A stretch of DNA of 30,379 nucleotides from Lachnospiraceae bacterium UBA3732. GTDB taxonomy: Bacteria > Bacillota > Clostridia > Lachnospirales > Lachnospiraceae. Below the pieces are notes generated by a model. It had not been told where the DNA came from and did not search any database. It was given only the letters and a program-made list of their open reading frames with translations. Positions 28,434 to 30,379 of the stretch are shown here, piece by piece; positions within the stretch are counted from its first letter, which is position 1, and each line of letters starts with the position of its first letter. The DNA is taken from positions 7,105 to 37,483 of the forward strand of contig DFHD01000102.1 of assembly GCA_002372545.1 (NCBI GenBank), read 5' to 3'. The translations under genes were made by a program, and so were the position numbers.

Positions 28434-30379
28434 ATGGAAGCACTTCTTCGACCGCTTCGGGAGGAGGAAAACCTCCGGCGGGTGGCGTCCGGCGGAAAGC
28501 CTGCACATATCTGGGGCGTTGAGCAGAGCGTAAGGGTTCTGCTGACGCAGGTGTTCCGGGGAGAAAGTCCCCTGGCCCTGCTGGTGACCTATGATGAGGC
28601 GCGGGCGGAAAAGCTGGCGGCGGACTTCCGGCTTTTGGCAAGAGATGTGGCGGTTTACCCGGCAAAGGATGCCCTTTTTTATTATGCGGACATCCATGGG
28701 ACGGCCACAACAGCCAGGCGGCTGGAAATTCAGAAGAAAATCATGAATAAGGAACCCTGCGTCATCGTGCTGAAGATCGATGCGCTGATGGACAGGCTGC
28801 CGGATCCGGAGTACCTCCGGAATTATGTGACTCACCTTTTTGTGGGGCAGACGGCGCCTCAGGAAGCGCTGGTCAAACGGCTGAGCATGGCAGGGTATTC
28901 CAAGAAAGCGGTAGTTGAGGCCGCAGGGCAGTTTTCCGTAAGAGGAGGGATTGTTGACATCTTCCCCCTGACGGAGGAGTGCCCTTATCGTGTTGAGTAT
29001 TTCGGGGACGAGGTGGATTCTATCCGGTCCTTCGACGTGGAATCCCAGAGGTCCATTGAACTTCTGGAAGAGCTGGACATTTATCCTGCTTCGGAATATG
29101 TGCTGAGCGAAGCCAGAAAGCACAGAGGCCTCAGGAGAATGGAAAACGAGGCGGAGCCTATTCTGGCGGAGCTGAAAAAAAGCATGCAGACCGAGGCTTA
29201 TGCCAGGCTGAAGGGCATGCTGGAGCGGCTGCGGGAGGATCTGATCGAGTTTGATTCCGCTACCGGTCTGGATAGCCTGGTAACCTATTTTTACAGCCGG
29301 ACGGTATCCTTTTTGGATTTCGTTTCTGCGGATACGCCGGTGTTTATCGATGAACCGGAAAAAACAGCGGAAAGAGCCAGAGAGTATTATCTTGAATACC
29401 AGACATCCATGGAGGGGCGTATGGCCGCAGGCTTTGCCCTGCCCGGACAGAAGGATGTGCTCTTCTCCGATAAGGATATTCTGGAGAGACTGAAGGGTCA
29501 GGCGACCCTGCTCTTTTCCCTCCTCTATAAAAAAGCCGAAGTTTTCGGCGAGACAGATAGTTATGACCTGGGGACGAAGGCCATTGTGCCCTTCCGCGGC
29601 AATACAGAGGCCATGTTGAAGGAGCTCAGAGACAGAAGAGCCGAGGATTACCGGATCGTCATCATAACGCCTTCCCAGACAAGGGGAAGGAGAATGGCGC
29701 AGAATCTGCAGAATGAAGGGATTCCCGCCTTTTTCTCGGAAAACAGATCCCGGGCTCTGGAACCCAGGGAGGTCATGGTGACTACAGGAAGTGTTTCCAT
29801 GGGCTTCCGTATTCCCTCGGCAGGCCTTATGGTGCTGACGGAAAATGAACTGTTCCAGAGAGGGACAGGAAAAACGGTCCGCCGGAAGAAGTTTTCCGGG
29901 CAGGCTGTGGAAACTCTGTCCCAGCTTGCGGTTGGTGATTATGTGGTTCATGAACGGCATGGTATCGGTATCTACCGGGGAATCGAAGAGGTAGAGCTGG
30001 ACGGCCATCGCAAGGATTACATTCATATCGAGTATGCCAATAACGGGAAGCTGTTCATCCCTGTGGATCAGATGAGCCTCATCGGGAAGTATGCGGGGAA
30101 GGAATCAGCGCATCCCAAGCTGAACAAGCTGGGCGGAACCGAGTGGAACAGAACCCGCACCAGGGTGAAGCAGCATGTGGAGGGCATTGCTCAGGATCTG
30201 GTGAACCTCTACGCAGTCCGTCAGGACAGAAGCGGCTATGCCTTTTCTGCGGATACGGTATGGCAGAAGGAATTCGAGGAGCTATTCCCCTACGATGAAA
30301 CTCCGGATCAGATCGCGGCTATCGAGGATACCAAACGGGATATGGAGAGCGACCATATCATGGACCGGCTGATCTGCGG
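28434..30379 (+). CDS. mfd: Transcription-repair coupling factor Mfd, N-terminal part (cut by window end)
   Basis: The frame is open from the ATG at 28434 (GGAGAAG at 28424-28430) to the window end, 648 codons of a protein usually near 1,150-1,180 residues. Mfd removes RNA polymerase stalled at DNA damage and recruits UvrA. Visible parts: a UvrB-like module (about 1-340; SVRGGIVDIFPL and YRVEYFGDEVDSIRSFD), a middle domain, and the RNA-polymerase-interacting domain near 500-560 (VGDYVVHERHGIGIYRG). The start of the translocase follows (FPYDETPDQIAAIEDTKRDM). The Walker A motif lies just beyond the last base. It is the third gene of the glmU-pth-mfd unit, behind the repetitive leader. Confidence 0.96.
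   Translation, partial: MEALLRPLREEENLRRVASGGKPAHIWGVEQSVRVLLTQVFRGESPLALLVTYDEARAEKLAADFRLLARDVAVYPAKDALFYYADIHGTATTARRLEIQKKIMNKEPCVIVLKIDALMDRLPDPEYLRNYVTHLFVGQTAPQEALVKRLSMAGYSKKAVVEAAGQFSVRGGIVDIFPLTEECPYRVEYFGDEVDSIRSFDVESQRSIELLEELDIYPASEYVLSEARKHRGLRRMENEAEPILAELKKSMQTEAYARLKGMLERLREDLIEFDSATGLDSLVTYFYSRTVSFLDFVSADTPVFIDEPEKTAERAREYYLEYQTSMEGRMAAGFALPGQKDVLFSDKDILERLKGQATLLFSLLYKKAEVFGETDSYDLGTKAIVPFRGNTEAMLKELRDRRAEDYRIVIITPSQTRGRRMAQNLQNEGIPAFFSENRSRALEPREVMVTTGSVSMGFRIPSAGLMVLTENELFQRGTGKTVRRKKFSGQAVETLSQLAVGDYVVHERHGIGIYRGIEEVELDGHRKDYIHIEYANNGKLFIPVDQMSLIGKYAGKESAHPKLNKLGGTEWNRTRTRVKQHVEGIAQDLVNLYAVRQDRSGYAFSADTVWQKEFEELFPYDETPDQIAAIEDTKRDMESDHIMDRLIC

Noticed and set aside
28329..30026. 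565-codon open frame on the minus strand opposite mfd
   Set aside because: Antisense to a clear Mfd sequence; its end is low-complexity text from the A-rich leader.

Overview
The window looks like a chromosomal segment of a Gram-positive anaerobe of the class Clostridia, most likely near Lachnospiraceae. This is inferred from gene content: a four-subunit 2-oxoacid:ferredoxin oxidoreductase, the GlgC/GlgD pair, SpoVG-GlmU-Pth-Mfd synteny, HU next to an RqcP-type S4 protein, an SLH/BspA-type leucine-rich surface protein, and consensus sigma-A promoters with strong AGGAGG ribosome sites. No tRNA, rRNA, CRISPR array, insertion sequence or prophage gene was seen.

Layout. 1-1645 (+): 3' end of a LacX-type mutarotase, HU, then RqcP, with an array of five back-to-back hairpins between the last two. 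1766-6140 (-): an LTA-synthase-type enzyme behind a membrane protein with a Gly/Tyr/Gln/Pro repeat tail, then a Bax-inhibitor-1 protein with a similar tail and a long structured leader. 6528-9727 (+): YkgJ-type cysteine-cluster protein, cardiolipin synthase and a TetR-type regulator. 9918-11800 (-): a protein of unknown function and a DUF6062 protein. 12062-15518 (+): a secreted SLH/leucine-rich-repeat protein and a membrane diguanylate cyclase. 15610-18722 (-): porC-porD-porA-porB. 18986-22412 (+): an aconitase-family hydratase and an SPFH protein. 22699-23370 (-): an AIM24 protein. 23668-30379 (+): glgC-glgD-spoVG, then a GlmU lacking its acetyltransferase half, pth and the first half of mfd (cut by the window end).

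How the genes work together. The left third is mostly envelope biology (LTA synthase-like enzyme, cardiolipin synthase, disordered-tail membrane proteins, surface protein). The centre is anaerobic carbon metabolism (Por operon divergent from the hydratase). The right side combines glycogen precursor synthesis with a conserved Firmicutes housekeeping block. In Bacillus subtilis, spoVG-glmU-pth-mfd and the rqcP (yabO) neighbourhood are close together; here they lie about 25 kb apart.

The most unusual signal is non-coding. Several unrelated genes have short tandem direct repeats in the leader at or near the Shine-Dalgarno (BI-1, hydratase, spoVG, pth, mfd). In addition there are a perfect hairpin array before rqcP and a three-hairpin leader before the BI-1 gene. 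No clearly new defence or biosynthetic system was found.
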